This document shows, piece after piece, positions 9,840 through 18,123 of a stretch of 64,000 nt of DNA (the first letter of the stretch is position 1; each line of letters begins with the position of its first letter). The position numbers were made by a program, and so were the translations under genes. This stretch comes from CAG-411 sp050875145 (GTDB taxonomy: Bacteria; Bacillota; Clostridia; Lachnospirales; Lachnospiraceae). The notes beneath the pieces are model-generated. The model made no database searches and was not told where the DNA came from. It worked only from the letters and a program-made list of their open reading frames with translations. The stretch spans positions 1 through 64,000 of the forward strand of contig JBNMLH010000009.1 of assembly GCA_050875145.1 (NCBI GenBank), read 5' to 3'.

Positions 9840-10051
9840 GCTAAACTCCTTTCTACTCGTTCACATTCCGTATACTATAGTACCACTGATTTGCAGAATT
9901 ATCCACCGTTTCCTTTTCTTTTGTTTCCTTATCTATTGAAATATTTTCTCTAAATTACTATAATAAAAATGACATAAAAATCAAGAATAAGAAGTACATC
10001 TATTGATTTTTTGTAAATAAATATGATGAAATAACTACGGAGGATTCGAAT

Positions 10052-10297
10052 ATGATATATAAAACAAAGGGTGTCTGTTCTAAAGAAATTCATTTTGATG
10101 TAGAAGGTGATATTGTTAAAAATGTTAAATTTATAGGCGGTTGTGCTGGTAATACGGTCGGTGTTTCTCATCTGGCAGAAGGCATGAAGATTGATGATCT
10201 AATCGAACGCCTCGAAGGGATTCCCTGTGGATATAAGGGAACATCCTGTCCAGATCAACTGGCAAAAGCCTTAAAGCAATACAAAGAACAAGCATAG
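10052..10297 (+). CDS. TSCPD domain protein (TIGR03905 type)
   Basis: An 81-residue protein that is essentially a stand-alone TSCPD domain, the C-terminal zinc-binding-like domain of B12-dependent ribonucleotide reductases. Landmarks are VCSKEIHFD, FIGGCAGNT, GIPCGYKGTSCPDQLA and a short helical end. Four cysteines could bind metal. GGAGG sits 8 nt before the ATG. It is followed 26 bp later by murG on the same strand. The function of the isolated domain is not known; a role in nucleotide or metal handling would be inference. Confidence 0.88.
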   Translation: MIYKTKGVCSKEIHFDVEGDIVKNVKFIGGCAGNTVGVSHLAEGMKIDDLIERLEGIPCGYKGTSCPDQLAKALKQYKEQA

Positions 10298-10323
10298 AAC
10301 ATAATAGAAAGGAAAACTATAGA

Positions 10324-11391
10324 ATGAAACGTATCGTATTAACTGGTGGCGGAACTGCCGGTCATGTAACACCAAATATAGCTTTACTTCCCGAATTAAA
10401 AAAACATGGCTATGACATTCACTATATTGGTTCTAAAAATGGGATTGAAAAGGAATTAATCAGCGAATTTGACATTCCTTATTATGGTATATCTTCTGGA
10501 AAATTAAGACGCTATTTTGATATTAAAAATTTTACTGATCCATTTCGCGTTTTAAAAGGATGTCAGGAAGCATCCTCTCTATTAAAAAAATTAAAGCCTG
10601 ATGTAGTATTTTCCAAAGGAGGATTTGTAACAGTCCCTGTCGTATTGGGTGCCAAACGTCATCACATTCCTGCAGTCATTCACGAATCGGATATGACACC
10701 AGGACTTGCCAATAAGATTTGTCTGCCACATGCTACAAAGGTATGTACAAATTTCCCTGAAACAGTGGAAATGTTTCCTGAAGGTAAGGCTATCTTAACA
10801 GGTTCCCCAATCCGAAAGGAATTATTTACGGGAAATAAATTAGAAGGGCTCAAATTCTGCGGCTTTAATATTACAAAACCAGTTATCTTGATAATCGGCG
10901 GAAGTCTTGGTTCTGTTGTAGTAAATGATGCCGTTCGCAGTATTCTTCCTGAATTACTAGAAAAGTATCAAATCATCCATCTTTGTGGAAAAGGAAAAAC
11001 AGATCCTTCTTTAGATGGAACAAAAGGTTATGTTCAGTTTGAATACATAAAGAAAGAATTAAGCGATTTAATGGATGCTGCCGATTTGGTAATTTCCCGC
11101 GCAGGTGCCAATGCTATTTGCGAATTACTTGCCCTGAAAAAACCAAATATTCTAATCCCACTTTCTCAGGCTGCCAGCCGCGGAGATCAGATTTTAAATG
11201 CTGCATCTTTTGAAAAGCAGGGATACAGTTATGTAATCAAAGAAGAGGATTTGAACGGGGAAGCACTCATGAAAGCAATTAAAACAGTTTACGCAAAAAG
11301 AGATGACTATATGGAGGCAATGGAAAGCAGTCCACTAAACAATCCAATCGAAAAAATTGTTTCTATTTTAGACGAAATTGTGCAAAAGTAG
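10324..11391 (+). CDS. murG: UDP-GlcNAc:lipid I GlcNAc transferase MurG
   Basis: A 355-residue GT28 enzyme that adds GlcNAc to lipid I to form lipid II on the inner face of the membrane. The N-terminal glycine-rich loop TGGGTAGHVTPN, VFSKGGFVTVPV, IHESDMTPGLANK and the C-terminal nucleotide-binding part with GGSLGS and RAGANAICELLAL are all present. Here murG stands apart from the division/cell-wall cluster, behind the TSCPD gene. No strong terminator is visible after the stop. Confidence 0.96.
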   Translation: MKRIVLTGGGTAGHVTPNIALLPELKKHGYDIHYIGSKNGIEKELISEFDIPYYGISSGKLRRYFDIKNFTDPFRVLKGCQEASSLLKKLKPDVVFSKGGFVTVPVVLGAKRHHIPAVIHESDMTPGLANKICLPHATKVCTNFPETVEMFPEGKAILTGSPIRKELFTGNKLEGLKFCGFNITKPVILIIGGSLGSVVVNDAVRSILPELLEKYQIIHLCGKGKTDPSLDGTKGYVQFEYIKKELSDLMDAADLVISRAGANAICELLALKKPNILIPLSQAASRGDQILNAASFEKQGYSYVIKEEDLNGEALMKAIKTVYAKRDDYMEAMESSPLNNPIEKIVSILDEIVQK

Positions 11392-11497
11392 TAAAAAAAG
11401 GAAGAATCCACCTCCTTTCATGAGGTATATAGTTGAAATTTCATGAAAAATAGTATACTATAACATTAGACGCAAAAACGTCAGGTTTTGACAAAAC

Positions 11498-11533
11498 AAT
11501 GAAAATAGGTTTGGGAGATAGTCTTTTCATTGA
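11498..11533 (+). promoter_or_regulatory. Inverted repeat in the leader of the DUF6465 gene
   Basis: CAATGAAAA and TTTTCATTG form a perfect 9-bp inverted repeat 56 bp before the start at 11589. Upstream, TTGAAA (11433) and TATACT/TACTAT near 11455 could be a promoter, with 15-17 bp spacing. Role unknown. Confidence 0.35.
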
Positions 11534-11588
11534 AATATTGTAACTATTATCGTTCCTACTGAGCGAACATAGAATGGAGGAGTATATT

Positions 11589-11969
11589 ATGGCAAAAGCA
11601 AAGAAATCTACAACAAGAAAGTCTACAACAAAGAATACAACAGCAAAGACAGTTACAACTACAACTGTTGCTACTGAAAATAAACCTACAGAAATAATTC
11701 CACGCGTTCCAAGACAGCTTCCTTTGAAGTCTTTAAGTACCATTCAAAAGAAAAAGACAGCTACTACAACTGCTGCTTCCGAAGAAGTAATTCTTCAGCT
11801 TTGGGAAAAGGAAATTTCTCACAAAGAAATTTTAGAACGCGTACGTGCTGATTATAATGCATCTGGTGCAAGTGAGGCAATTAATTCATTAAAGGCTTAC
11901 ATCAAACCAGAAGAGGGTAAAATCTATTACGTGATAAACGAAGATTTTCAAGGTTCTATTGATTATTAA
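11589..11969 (+). CDS. DUF6465 family protein with basic Thr/Lys-rich tail
   Basis: Starting at 11589, with GGAGG 8 nt upstream, gives 126 residues. The N-terminal third is a low-complexity Lys/Thr stretch (KKSTTRKSTTKNTTAKT) reminiscent of histone-H1-like tails. The C-terminal part, ending AYIKPEEGKIYYVINED, matches what I recall of DUF6465, common in Lachnospiraceae. The domain is small and its role unknown; a nucleic-acid contact by the basic tail is inference. An ATG 15 nt upstream is in frame but overlaps the ribosome site. Confidence 0.75.
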   Translation: MAKAKKSTTRKSTTKNTTAKTVTTTTVATENKPTEIIPRVPRQLPLKSLSTIQKKKTATTTAASEEVILQLWEKEISHKEILERVRADYNASGASEAINSLKAYIKPEEGKIYYVINEDFQGSIDY

Positions 11970-12055
11970 TACACTAAGAGAAACATATTTTCACGTTTTT
12001 TAGGTTAGCAGAGAATTTCTAAGTAAATCGGAAACTTTAGCTGATTATACATGTT

Positions 12056-12087
12056 AAAAGGGATGTTGCATTTGTAACATCCCTTTT
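12056..12087. terminator. Bidirectional terminator between the DUF6465 gene and agrA
   Basis: AAAAGGGATGTT and AACATCCCTTTT form a perfect 12-bp stem with an 8-nt loop. T-runs appear on both strands, so it can end both convergent transcripts. Confidence 0.9.
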
Positions 12088-12119
12088 ATGTTATGCTCAA
12101 TTTTAATAAAACGCTTTCT

Positions 12120-12854
12120 TTATAAATCCCTCAATCCCTTCATTGAACGGGATGAAATCAAACAATCTTCTCCATTTACCATATGAATAACCCGATTTTG
12201 AAAATCAATCGTTTTGATATTCGTGGTATTTACAATAAAAGACCTGTGACAACGATAAAATCGATGGTCAAGCTGATCCTCCAGCTCTTTCATCTTTCCA
12301 TAAAATTCCATCACTCTTCGCTTTCCATGTAAAATAATTCGATGAATACTATCTGATGTTTCAAAAAAGATAATGTCATCATAAGCAATTGTAAAAATAC
12401 GATCATTTATTCTTACAGAAAATATATCCTGTAACTTGTTCTTTGCTGAGCAATATCTTTCATTTGCATCCAACAGGCACTGGTGGATACGCTTTCCTAT
12501 CAGTTCATCATCTTCCTCATCTTTTAATATAAAATCCATTGCTTCTAACTTATAAACAAATGTCATAAAACTCATTTCGGAGTGTGTTGTCACAAAAATA
12601 ATAAATCCTCTTGGATCGTATTTGCGAATTTCTTTTGCAAGTTCCAATCCATCCATATCTGTCTGCAAATCAATATCTAAAAAATAAATCCCCACTTCTT
12701 CTATTTCCTGCACAACCGACAAAATTTCATGCGGATCATCTGTTACTACTTCAATTTCCATATCAAAATTTTCAATATATATCATATTTTCCACTATTTT
12801 AGTCATTCGATTTCTTTGCACTTCAATATCTTCACATATGTATACCTTCAGCAT
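12120..12854 (-). CDS. agrA: AgrA-like response regulator (REC + LytTR)
   Basis: A 244-residue regulator. The receiver domain holds the phospho-acceptor Asp60 (GIYFLDIDL) and acidic residues CED near residue 9. The C-terminal LytTR DNA-binding domain runs from about residue 145, with FETSDSIHRIILHGKRR, FYRCHRSFIVN and the terminal ISSRSMKGLRDL. It should be phosphorylated by the AgrC-like kinase at 13629-14945 and bind direct-repeat sites. The sites at 13221-13251 and 15688-15718 are the obvious candidates. GAGGAG precedes the ATG. It lies downstream of agrD on the same strand, across a strong hairpin. Confidence 0.9.
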   Translation of the reverse strand: MLKVYICEDIEVQRNRMTKIVENMIYIENFDMEIEVVTDDPHEILSVVQEIEEVGIYFLDIDLQTDMDGLELAKEIRKYDPRGFIIFVTTHSEMSFMTFVYKLEAMDFILKDEEDDELIGKRIHQCLLDANERYCSAKNKLQDIFSVRINDRIFTIAYDDIIFFETSDSIHRIILHGKRRVMEFYGKMKELEDQLDHRFYRCHRSFIVNTTNIKTIDFQNRVIHMVNGEDCLISSRSMKGLRDL

Positions 12855-12890
12855 TTGTATCTCCTCGATTCCAAGATTTTAAATATGTCA

Positions 12891-12922
12891 ACAGGAGAAG
12901 TTTACCTAGAAACTTCTCCTGT
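12891..12922 (-). promoter_or_regulatory. Intercistronic hairpin between agrD and agrA
   Basis: A perfect 13-bp stem (ACAGGAGAAGTTT with its complement) and a 6-nt loop lie between agrD and agrA. No U-run follows on the minus strand, so a leaky terminator or an mRNA-stabilising stem is more likely than a full terminator. Confidence 0.65.
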
Positions 12923-12980
12923 GTCAATGCCCTATATGCATAGTATTTCTCGTTTAGCAAGCATATTCTCTTACTATGTA

Positions 12981-13136
12981 TTATTTACTCTTTTTCTGTT
13001 CCAATTCTTGTTTCATCTTTTCTGGTACCGGAACCTCATGCACAAACAAAAAAGTGCTTTTTTCACAACTTTTTTCACCCAAGTTAATTGTTGCATTCCC
13101 AATTGTTTTTTTTAACTCACCAAAAATCTGTTTCAT
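12981..13136 (-). CDS. agrD: AgrD-like autoinducer peptide precursor
   Basis: A 51-residue precursor starting at 13136 (AGGAGG 8 nt upstream). An amphipathic N-terminal helix (MKQIFGELKKTIGN) leads to a core with Cys24, then STFLFV, then the tail HEVPVPEKMKQELE. The tail aligns without gaps to the S. aureus AgrD tail DEVEVPKEL. AgrB would cleave before His33. The residue at the normal ring position, five before the cleavage site, is Thr28 with Ser27 next to it; the only Cys is nine residues before. Ring size and linkage are therefore uncertain. It is encoded between agrA and agrC and has an activator-type promoter. Confidence 0.8.
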   Translation of the reverse strand: MKQIFGELKKTIGNATINLGEKSCEKSTFLFVHEVPVPEKMKQELEQKKSK

Positions 13137-13186
13137 AATACAAACCTCCTTATTAACTGCTTTGTTTGTTTCCACCCTACAAATGT

Positions 13187-13251
13187 ATTATACCTGAATT
13201 TTAGCCTTTTTTTCATTTTAGTAATAAACGGTCGTTTTAAGGTAATAAACG
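13187..13251 (-). promoter_or_regulatory. agrD promoter with paired AgrA/LytTR boxes
   Basis: On the minus strand CGTTTATTAC occurs twice (13242-13251 and 13221-13230), exactly 21 bp apart. A perfect TATAAT (13187-13192) follows 28 bp after the proximal copy. The -35 is poor (TGAAAA). Two-turn direct repeats next to a weak -35 are the hallmark of LytTR-activated promoters. The same geometry recurs before agrB. Confidence 0.82.
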
Positions 13252-13628
13252 TATTGGGTGTAGTAAATTTTTACAATACAAACGCATACTGATTGTGAAA
13301 TATGCATAGCAGTTTTTTGTTTTTACTTACATTTTTTTCCTTTTATTCTGTTATATTCCATTTATTGACTTCATTTTCGGATTATGCTAGGATTATTACA
13401 GACTATTTGAGCAAATATTTCACTGTGTAAATGTATCTGTGTTATCATTCTTTACTTTCTATAAGTTTACCTATTACGATACACACTATTTAACACAATT
13501 TTTATATAAACAGATAGCCTTGTTTTTTTGGCAAATTGCAATCTAAGATATGGGGGCTAATAAACATTTTTACCAAAACGATACTTGTCTAAGTCACATG
13601 AATTTTTTGAAGGGGGACATTTCATTAC
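13252..13628. other. Remaining agrD-agrC divergent intergenic region
   Basis: This AT-rich stretch lies between the agrD control region and agrC. A possible agrC promoter is TTGTTT (13523) and TAAGAT (13546) with about 18-bp spacing; AGGGGG precedes the agrC ATG. I see no second pair of AgrA boxes on the agrC side and no gene. Confidence 0.4.
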
Positions 13629-14945
13629 ATGCTAACAGAAACACAGTCATTACTGTTTCAAACAATTCCACTGGCAATTATTTTGACAATTGGAATCTAC
13701 AATCTAACTTATCCAAAATTGAAACAAAAGGAACTTTCCATTATATTTACAATATTATGTGCAGGATTGCTTATCAGCGGATTTTATTTTATACCGTTTA
13801 TGCTTGTCTCTGTCATTTTTACCTTTATTTATCTATACCTTATACGAAGATCTACTCCAATAATCCTTTTAATTTTGCCAATCAGTTATATTGTTGCCAC
13901 TATATGTTGTAATTTTATATCTGTTCTTTTGATTCATATGCTTGATACAGATAATACAACCATACAACACTCTGCGGTTCATTTTTCGCTCTATACGATT
14001 ATATGTATTATTACATATTTTATTATTACTTATTTATTGGGCATCTTTACCGCAAAATGGCTTTTTCATGAGAACGCCCCATTATCCCACGGTACTCTTG
14101 GCATGATTTTTACGAATTTAATCTTATGCTGTGTCCTACTACTTGCCAATGTATTTGCTGGTGCTAAGATTGGTTACCCCAGTGAAAGCATAACGTTTAC
14201 CTGTATTTTTATTCTTGCCTTTTTTCTAGTATCGGTCACAATCAGCTACCGCACCCTAAAGACAAGCCAAGAAACCGTTATTGCACAGGAACAGTTGAAA
14301 CAATACGAAAATTTAAAAGAATATACCGCAAATTTAGAACAGGTATACAACAGCCTACGTTCTTTTAAACATGACTATGTAAATATTATGGCATCTATTT
14401 CCTCTTATTTAGACGAAAAGCATTATGATGACTTATACGAATATTTTCATTCTAATATTGTTCCTCTGCAAAAAGAGTTAGTCCAAAATACAGATGCGCT
14501 AAATAATTTAATGCACATAAAACAGCTAGAAGTCAAAAGCCTTCTTTCTTATAAAATGATTTATGCGATTGAAAAGAATATTCAAGTTGTTATTGATATT
14601 CCAGACGATATTGAACATGTGAATATGAAACCTGTAGACTTTGTGCGAATACTTGGAATTTATCTGGATAACGCAATAGAAGCAGCATTAGAAACTGCTG
14701 CTCCAAAGGTCAATTTACATCTCGCAAATATGGATACTTACATTGCCCTGATTATTTCAAACTCCTTTGTGGACAGGGACTTGCCTATTAGTAAGATGTC
14801 TGAGTTATATGCAACCACAAAAGGAGCAAAACACGGGATTGGTCTATACAATGCCAATAGTATTCTGATGAATTATCCTAGTGTATTTCATGAAACCTAC
14901 ATAGAAAATGATTTATTTTTTCAACATATTCAGATTGGAAATTAA
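13629..14945 (+). CDS. agrC: AgrC-like sensor histidine kinase (GHKL type)
   Basis: A 438-residue kinase. Six or so membrane helices (residues 8-205) form the peptide-sensing module. A coiled linker leads to the phospho-acceptor His248 in SFKHDYVN, followed by the ATPase domain with YLDNAIEAALE (N box) and KGAKHGIGLYN (G box). This is the HPK10/GHKL arrangement of Agr/Com-type quorum receptors. The gene is inverted relative to agrA, agrD and agrB, which it separates, and ends 30 bp from the convergent agrB stop. It should sense the peptide made from agrD. Confidence 0.9.
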   Translation: MLTETQSLLFQTIPLAIILTIGIYNLTYPKLKQKELSIIFTILCAGLLISGFYFIPFMLVSVIFTFIYLYLIRRSTPIILLILPISYIVATICCNFISVLLIHMLDTDNTTIQHSAVHFSLYTIICIITYFIITYLLGIFTAKWLFHENAPLSHGTLGMIFTNLILCCVLLLANVFAGAKIGYPSESITFTCIFILAFFLVSVTISYRTLKTSQETVIAQEQLKQYENLKEYTANLEQVYNSLRSFKHDYVNIMASISSYLDEKHYDDLYEYFHSNIVPLQKELVQNTDALNNLMHIKQLEVKSLLSYKMIYAIEKNIQVVIDIPDDIEHVNMKPVDFVRILGIYLDNAIEAALETAAPKVNLHLANMDTYIALIISNSFVDRDLPISKMSELYATTKGAKHGIGLYNANSILMNYPSVFHETYIENDLFFQHIQIGN

Positions 14946-14975
14946 ATAGAGGACAGGCAGAGGATTGAAAGATTT

Positions 14976-15554
14976 TTATTTTTCATTTCTGTCTGCCTTA
15001 TATTTTTTATTTACAATTGGAAGTATAGATATGGTCTGGCATACTACTCCAATAACCAATGTACTTCCAACCCAATTATCCCAAAAAATATACGTCAACC
15101 CACTGTACAACGCAACCATTAAAAAGCTCTGTATTTTTAATTCCTGCTTTTGCTTCCGATCAGCAGAAAAAGTGGTTGTTTCTGAAGGCGCATACATCGC
15201 AACCAGAATGCCAGATAAAATGAACAGCACCATGACAATTTCTTTCGTCAGTATATGCGTACTTGCAAGGATTCCACCCCCTATTGTAATTAAAATGGAT
15301 ACCAGCCAGCAGAAAATGTTTTTGTCAAAATGAAACCCACCTGCCTTTAACCTCAACACACCAAAGCCAACTAAAACAAACATGGCTTCTTTAAATATCC
15401 CTAAAACAAGTGAAATCACCAATATAGCCAAAAGTTTTAATACATTATCCAACACAATTTCCAACCCATAAACCATCTTAATCTGCTCAAGTTCCGTTCG
15501 CTCACAGGATTGGTTGAAACGTTTCGCAATCCACAATGCAATTTTATGTTCCAT
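14976..15554 (-). CDS. agrB: AgrB-like accessory protease/cyclase
   Basis: Starting at 15554 (GGAGG 8 nt upstream) gives 192 residues with about five membrane helices. The catalytic pair of AgrB cysteine endopeptidases is present, His75 and Cys82 in KAGGFHFDKNIFCW, with the usual spacing of seven. AgrB cuts the C-terminal tail of AgrD and closes the peptide ring. It has its own activator-type promoter, so production of precursor and processing enzyme can be driven together although the genes are 1.8 kb apart. Confidence 0.92.
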   Translation of the reverse strand: MEHKIALWIAKRFNQSCERTELEQIKMVYGLEIVLDNVLKLLAILVISLVLGIFKEAMFVLVGFGVLRLKAGGFHFDKNIFCWLVSILITIGGGILASTHILTKEIVMVLFILSGILVAMYAPSETTTFSADRKQKQELKIQSFLMVALYSGLTYIFWDNWVGSTLVIGVVCQTISILPIVNKKYKADRNEK

Positions 15555-15653
15555 AGTATCTTCCTCCTTCATTTTTTACAAACAATACTTTTCTTACATT
15601 TTGTCTGTAACAATTTCTACTTTATTCACAACATAATTTACCTTCACTCTTTT

Positions 15654-15718
15654 ATTATATCTGTTTTTACCTAAAAATTAGATTTTAGTCGTAAACGATG
15701 CTTTTGCGTACTTAATCG
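15654..15718 (-). promoter_or_regulatory. agrB promoter with paired AgrA/LytTR boxes
   Basis: On the minus strand CGATTAAGTA (15709-15718) and CGTTTACGAC (15688-15697) are 21 bp apart. TATAAT (15654-15659) follows after exactly 28 bp, as at agrD. No good -35 is present. Shared positions across the four half-sites are CG, TTA and a 3' A. Confidence 0.78.
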
Positions 15719-15758
15719 TAATTTTTCTCGTCATTTTGCAAATACGACTGTTAAAAAA

Positions 15759-15787
15759 TTGCATTTTTGTGAATTTAATGATACTAT
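15759..15787 (+). promoter_or_regulatory. coaBC promoter
   Basis: TTGCAT, 17 bp, TACTAT. The predicted start lies about 75 nt before the coaBC ATG. It is back to back with the agrB control region. Confidence 0.65.
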
Positions 15788-15869
15788 TTACTATGAAAGA
15801 ATTTCTAATATCAATGGATGAAAAAGGAGATACTGATTCTGATTTAAGGAAAATAAGGAGGCTATTTAT

Positions 15870-17060
15870 ATGTTAAAAGGAAAAACAGTGGTACTTGGTG
15901 TAACAGGGAGCATTGCTGCTTATAAAATTGCAAATTTAGCAAGTATGCTTGTAAAACAGCATGCAGATGTACATGTAATCATGACAGAAAATGCTACAAA
16001 TTTTATTAATCCCATTACATTTGAAACCTTAACCAATCATAAATGTCTAGTGGAAACATTTGACCGCAATTTTCAATTTCATGTAGCTCATGTATCCTTA
16101 GCACAAAAGGCTGATGTGATGCTGATTGCACCTGCATCTGCAAATATAATCGCAAAACTTGCCCATGGCATTGCAGATGATATGCTTTCTACTACAGCTC
16201 TTGCCTGTACCGCTCCTATTTTAGTCTCCCCTGCTATGAATACAAGAATGTACGAGAATGCGATTACGCAGGATAATCTTGAAACGTTACGTCGCTATCA
16301 TTTTACAGTAATCGAACCAGATACCGGATTCTTAGCCTGTCGTGATACGGGTGCTGGTAAGATGCCTTCAGAGACCGTACTTATGAATTATATTTTAAAG
16401 GAAATTGCCTGCGAAAAGGATTTACGTGGTAAAAAAATTCTTGTTACTGCCGGACCTACACAGGAATCTATCGATCCCGTTCGCTTTATTTCCAATCATT
16501 CAACCGGGAAAATGGGGTATGCTATTGCAAAACGTGCCATGTTGCGTGGTGCTGATGTTACTTTAGTTACAGGTCCCGTAACCATCACTCCCCCTCCTTT
16601 TGTAAATGTTATTCCTGTCACAAGTGCGAAAGATATGTTTGATGCGGTAACCAAACATGCAGACAAACAGGATATTATCATTAAATCTGCTGCTGTAGCG
16701 GATTATACTCCTTCACAGGTTGCCACAGAGAAGGTAAAGAAAAAGGAAAACGATATGTCCATTGCACTCAGCCGAACACAAGATATTTTATCTTATCTGG
16801 GACAGCATAAAAAGGCCGGACAAATTTTATGTGGTTTTTCTATGGAAACTGAAAATATGCTGGAAAATTCCAAGCGAAAACTGGAAAAGAAAAATGCAGA
16901 TATTATTGTTGCAAACAACCTGAAGGAACAAGGAGCAGGATTTGGAACTGATACGAATGTTGTGACGATAATTACAAAAGAACAGGTGAAGGAACTGCCA
17001 CTTTTATCAAAAGAGGAGGTGGCAGAGGCACTGCTGGATGAAATAAAACAAATGCAGTAA
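15870..17060 (+). CDS. coaBC: Phosphopantothenoylcysteine synthetase/decarboxylase
   Basis: A 396-residue bifunctional enzyme of coenzyme A synthesis that joins cysteine to 4'-phosphopantothenate and decarboxylates the product. The N-terminal flavin-dependent CoaC part shows GVTGSIAAYK, APASANIIAKLAHG, SPAMNTRMY and LACRDTGAGKMP. The C-terminal CoaB part shows ISNHSTGKMGYA and KSAAVADYTP. AAGGAGG precedes the ATG. It stands alone between divergent agrB and a terminator; coaX, the upstream kinase of the pathway, is at 35981-36751. Confidence 0.96.
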   Translation: MLKGKTVVLGVTGSIAAYKIANLASMLVKQHADVHVIMTENATNFINPITFETLTNHKCLVETFDRNFQFHVAHVSLAQKADVMLIAPASANIIAKLAHGIADDMLSTTALACTAPILVSPAMNTRMYENAITQDNLETLRRYHFTVIEPDTGFLACRDTGAGKMPSETVLMNYILKEIACEKDLRGKKILVTAGPTQESIDPVRFISNHSTGKMGYAIAKRAMLRGADVTLVTGPVTITPPPFVNVIPVTSAKDMFDAVTKHADKQDIIIKSAAVADYTPSQVATEKVKKKENDMSIALSRTQDILSYLGQHKKAGQILCGFSMETENMLENSKRKLEKKNADIIVANNLKEQGAGFGTDTNVVTIITKEQVKELPLLSKEEVAEALLDEIKQMQ

Positions 17061-17112
17061 AGGCTAATTCGTATTTCGCTCCGCTCCATACTCATTTCGG
17101 ACTTCGTCCTAT

Positions 17113-17177
17113 AAAAATAGAGAGGCACTTTCTTCTCTGTAAGCCAGCTTACTCGAAGAAAGTGCCTCTCTATTTTT
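17113..17177. terminator. Very long bidirectional terminator
   Basis: A perfect 23-bp stem (17113-17135 with 17155-17177) is flanked by A and T runs that are part of the stem. The 19-nt loop contains a further GTAAGC/GCTTAC hairpin. It serves coaBC on plus and the hydrolase gene on minus. Confidence 0.92.
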
Positions 17178-17190
17178 GCAGTGCTCATGT

Positions 17191-18123
17191 CTAACGGAAA
17201 AATTCATGGCCTCCATGTTCATATAGTCGGGTTAGGTTTTGATCGAACCAGTTTACGTTATGGGCGGCTGCATATTTTCGTGCCATAAAGTATAAGGCTC
17301 CTTTCGAGGGGTCTTCTCCATTTAAAACACGTTTTACTGCTTCTTTGGTTTCATTGGAAATTGTTACACTCCAATATCGTCCATCTCCAATAGGCGAAAA
17401 TTGATATACTCCTCCAGTATGGTCAAATACCACGTCTGTCACATTATCTGGAAATTCTGTCTTGCAGTTTACGCGATTTAACACTACGTTTGCCACCAAC
17501 ATTTTTCCTTTTAAATCTTCTGTTCCTGCTTCTGCTTCTACAATGCGAAGCAAAACTGTTTTATCCTTTTGAGAAAGCATAATTTTATTTTTCTCACTTT
17601 GTTTCTTCACTTTTTTCGTTGTTTTTTTCATGGCTACATTAGCATTTACAGCATTTCCACTAACAACCTTTTTGGTTTTTCCTTCTGTTTCATTTTGCTG
17701 TACTACTTCAATATCGTTATTTTGTTCCTGTGTATGGAAAGCTGTCACAGCATGTTCTCCTAATACAGCATCTCCCGTAGAAACAACAGGAAGTTTTTGA
17801 GAAAATAATTGCAACATTCCTGTGTTTGTATCTCCCACACTTGGTATGCCTCCCAGTGTATCTCCTGCCAACTCTCTCTCTCCTGGCTGCTCCTCTTCTG
17901 TCTCTTGTACTTTTGGCTTTACATCTGTCACATTCCATATATCACCTGTTTCAGATACAGTCGTAATTTCTGCATATACCTGCACTGTTCCTATATTTCC
18001 TATATGGCATGACAGTAAACAGACAGCAACCACCATTGTTCCTATCATATTCGTTACAATCGTTTTTCTTTTTTTCATGCAAGCTTTTGCCTCTTTTTTC
18101 AGAATCAAAAGTCTATGCCTCAT
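17191..18123 (-). CDS. SleB/CwlJ-type cell wall hydrolase
   Basis: A 310-residue exported protein. A signal anchor (about 20-50) and a low-complexity spacer precede the Hydrolase_2 domain (about 185-310), with RIVEAEAGTEDLKGK (candidate catalytic Glu), VLNRV, FSPIGDGRYW, ALYFMA and the terminal HGGHEFF. Relatives are spore-cortex lytic enzymes or vegetative lytic transglycosylases. Here a near-consensus sigma-A promoter (TTGACA, 17 bp, TAGAAT) drives it, which argues for use in growing cells. AGGAGG precedes the ATG. Confidence 0.9.
   Translation of the reverse strand: MRHRLLILKKEAKACMKKRKTIVTNMIGTMVVAVCLLSCHIGNIGTVQVYAEITTVSETGDIWNVTDVKPKVQETEEEQPGERELAGDTLGGIPSVGDTNTGMLQLFSQKLPVVSTGDAVLGEHAVTAFHTQEQNNDIEVVQQNETEGKTKKVVSGNAVNANVAMKKTTKKVKKQSEKNKIMLSQKDKTVLLRIVEAEAGTEDLKGKMLVANVVLNRVNCKTEFPDNVTDVVFDHTGGVYQFSPIGDGRYWSVTISNETKEAVKRVLNGEDPSKGALYFMARKYAAAHNVNWFDQNLTRLYEHGGHEFFR

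Noticed and set aside
15793..15876. 27-codon ORF overlapping the coaBC start
   Set aside because: It begins at the predicted transcription start without a ribosome site and contains the coaBC ribosome site; a chance leaderless frame is more likely.
17060..17112. Possible repeat or small gene after coaBC (TTCG-rich stretch)
   Set aside because: Only short GGAC/GTCC pairings, no second copy found in the window and no ORF.
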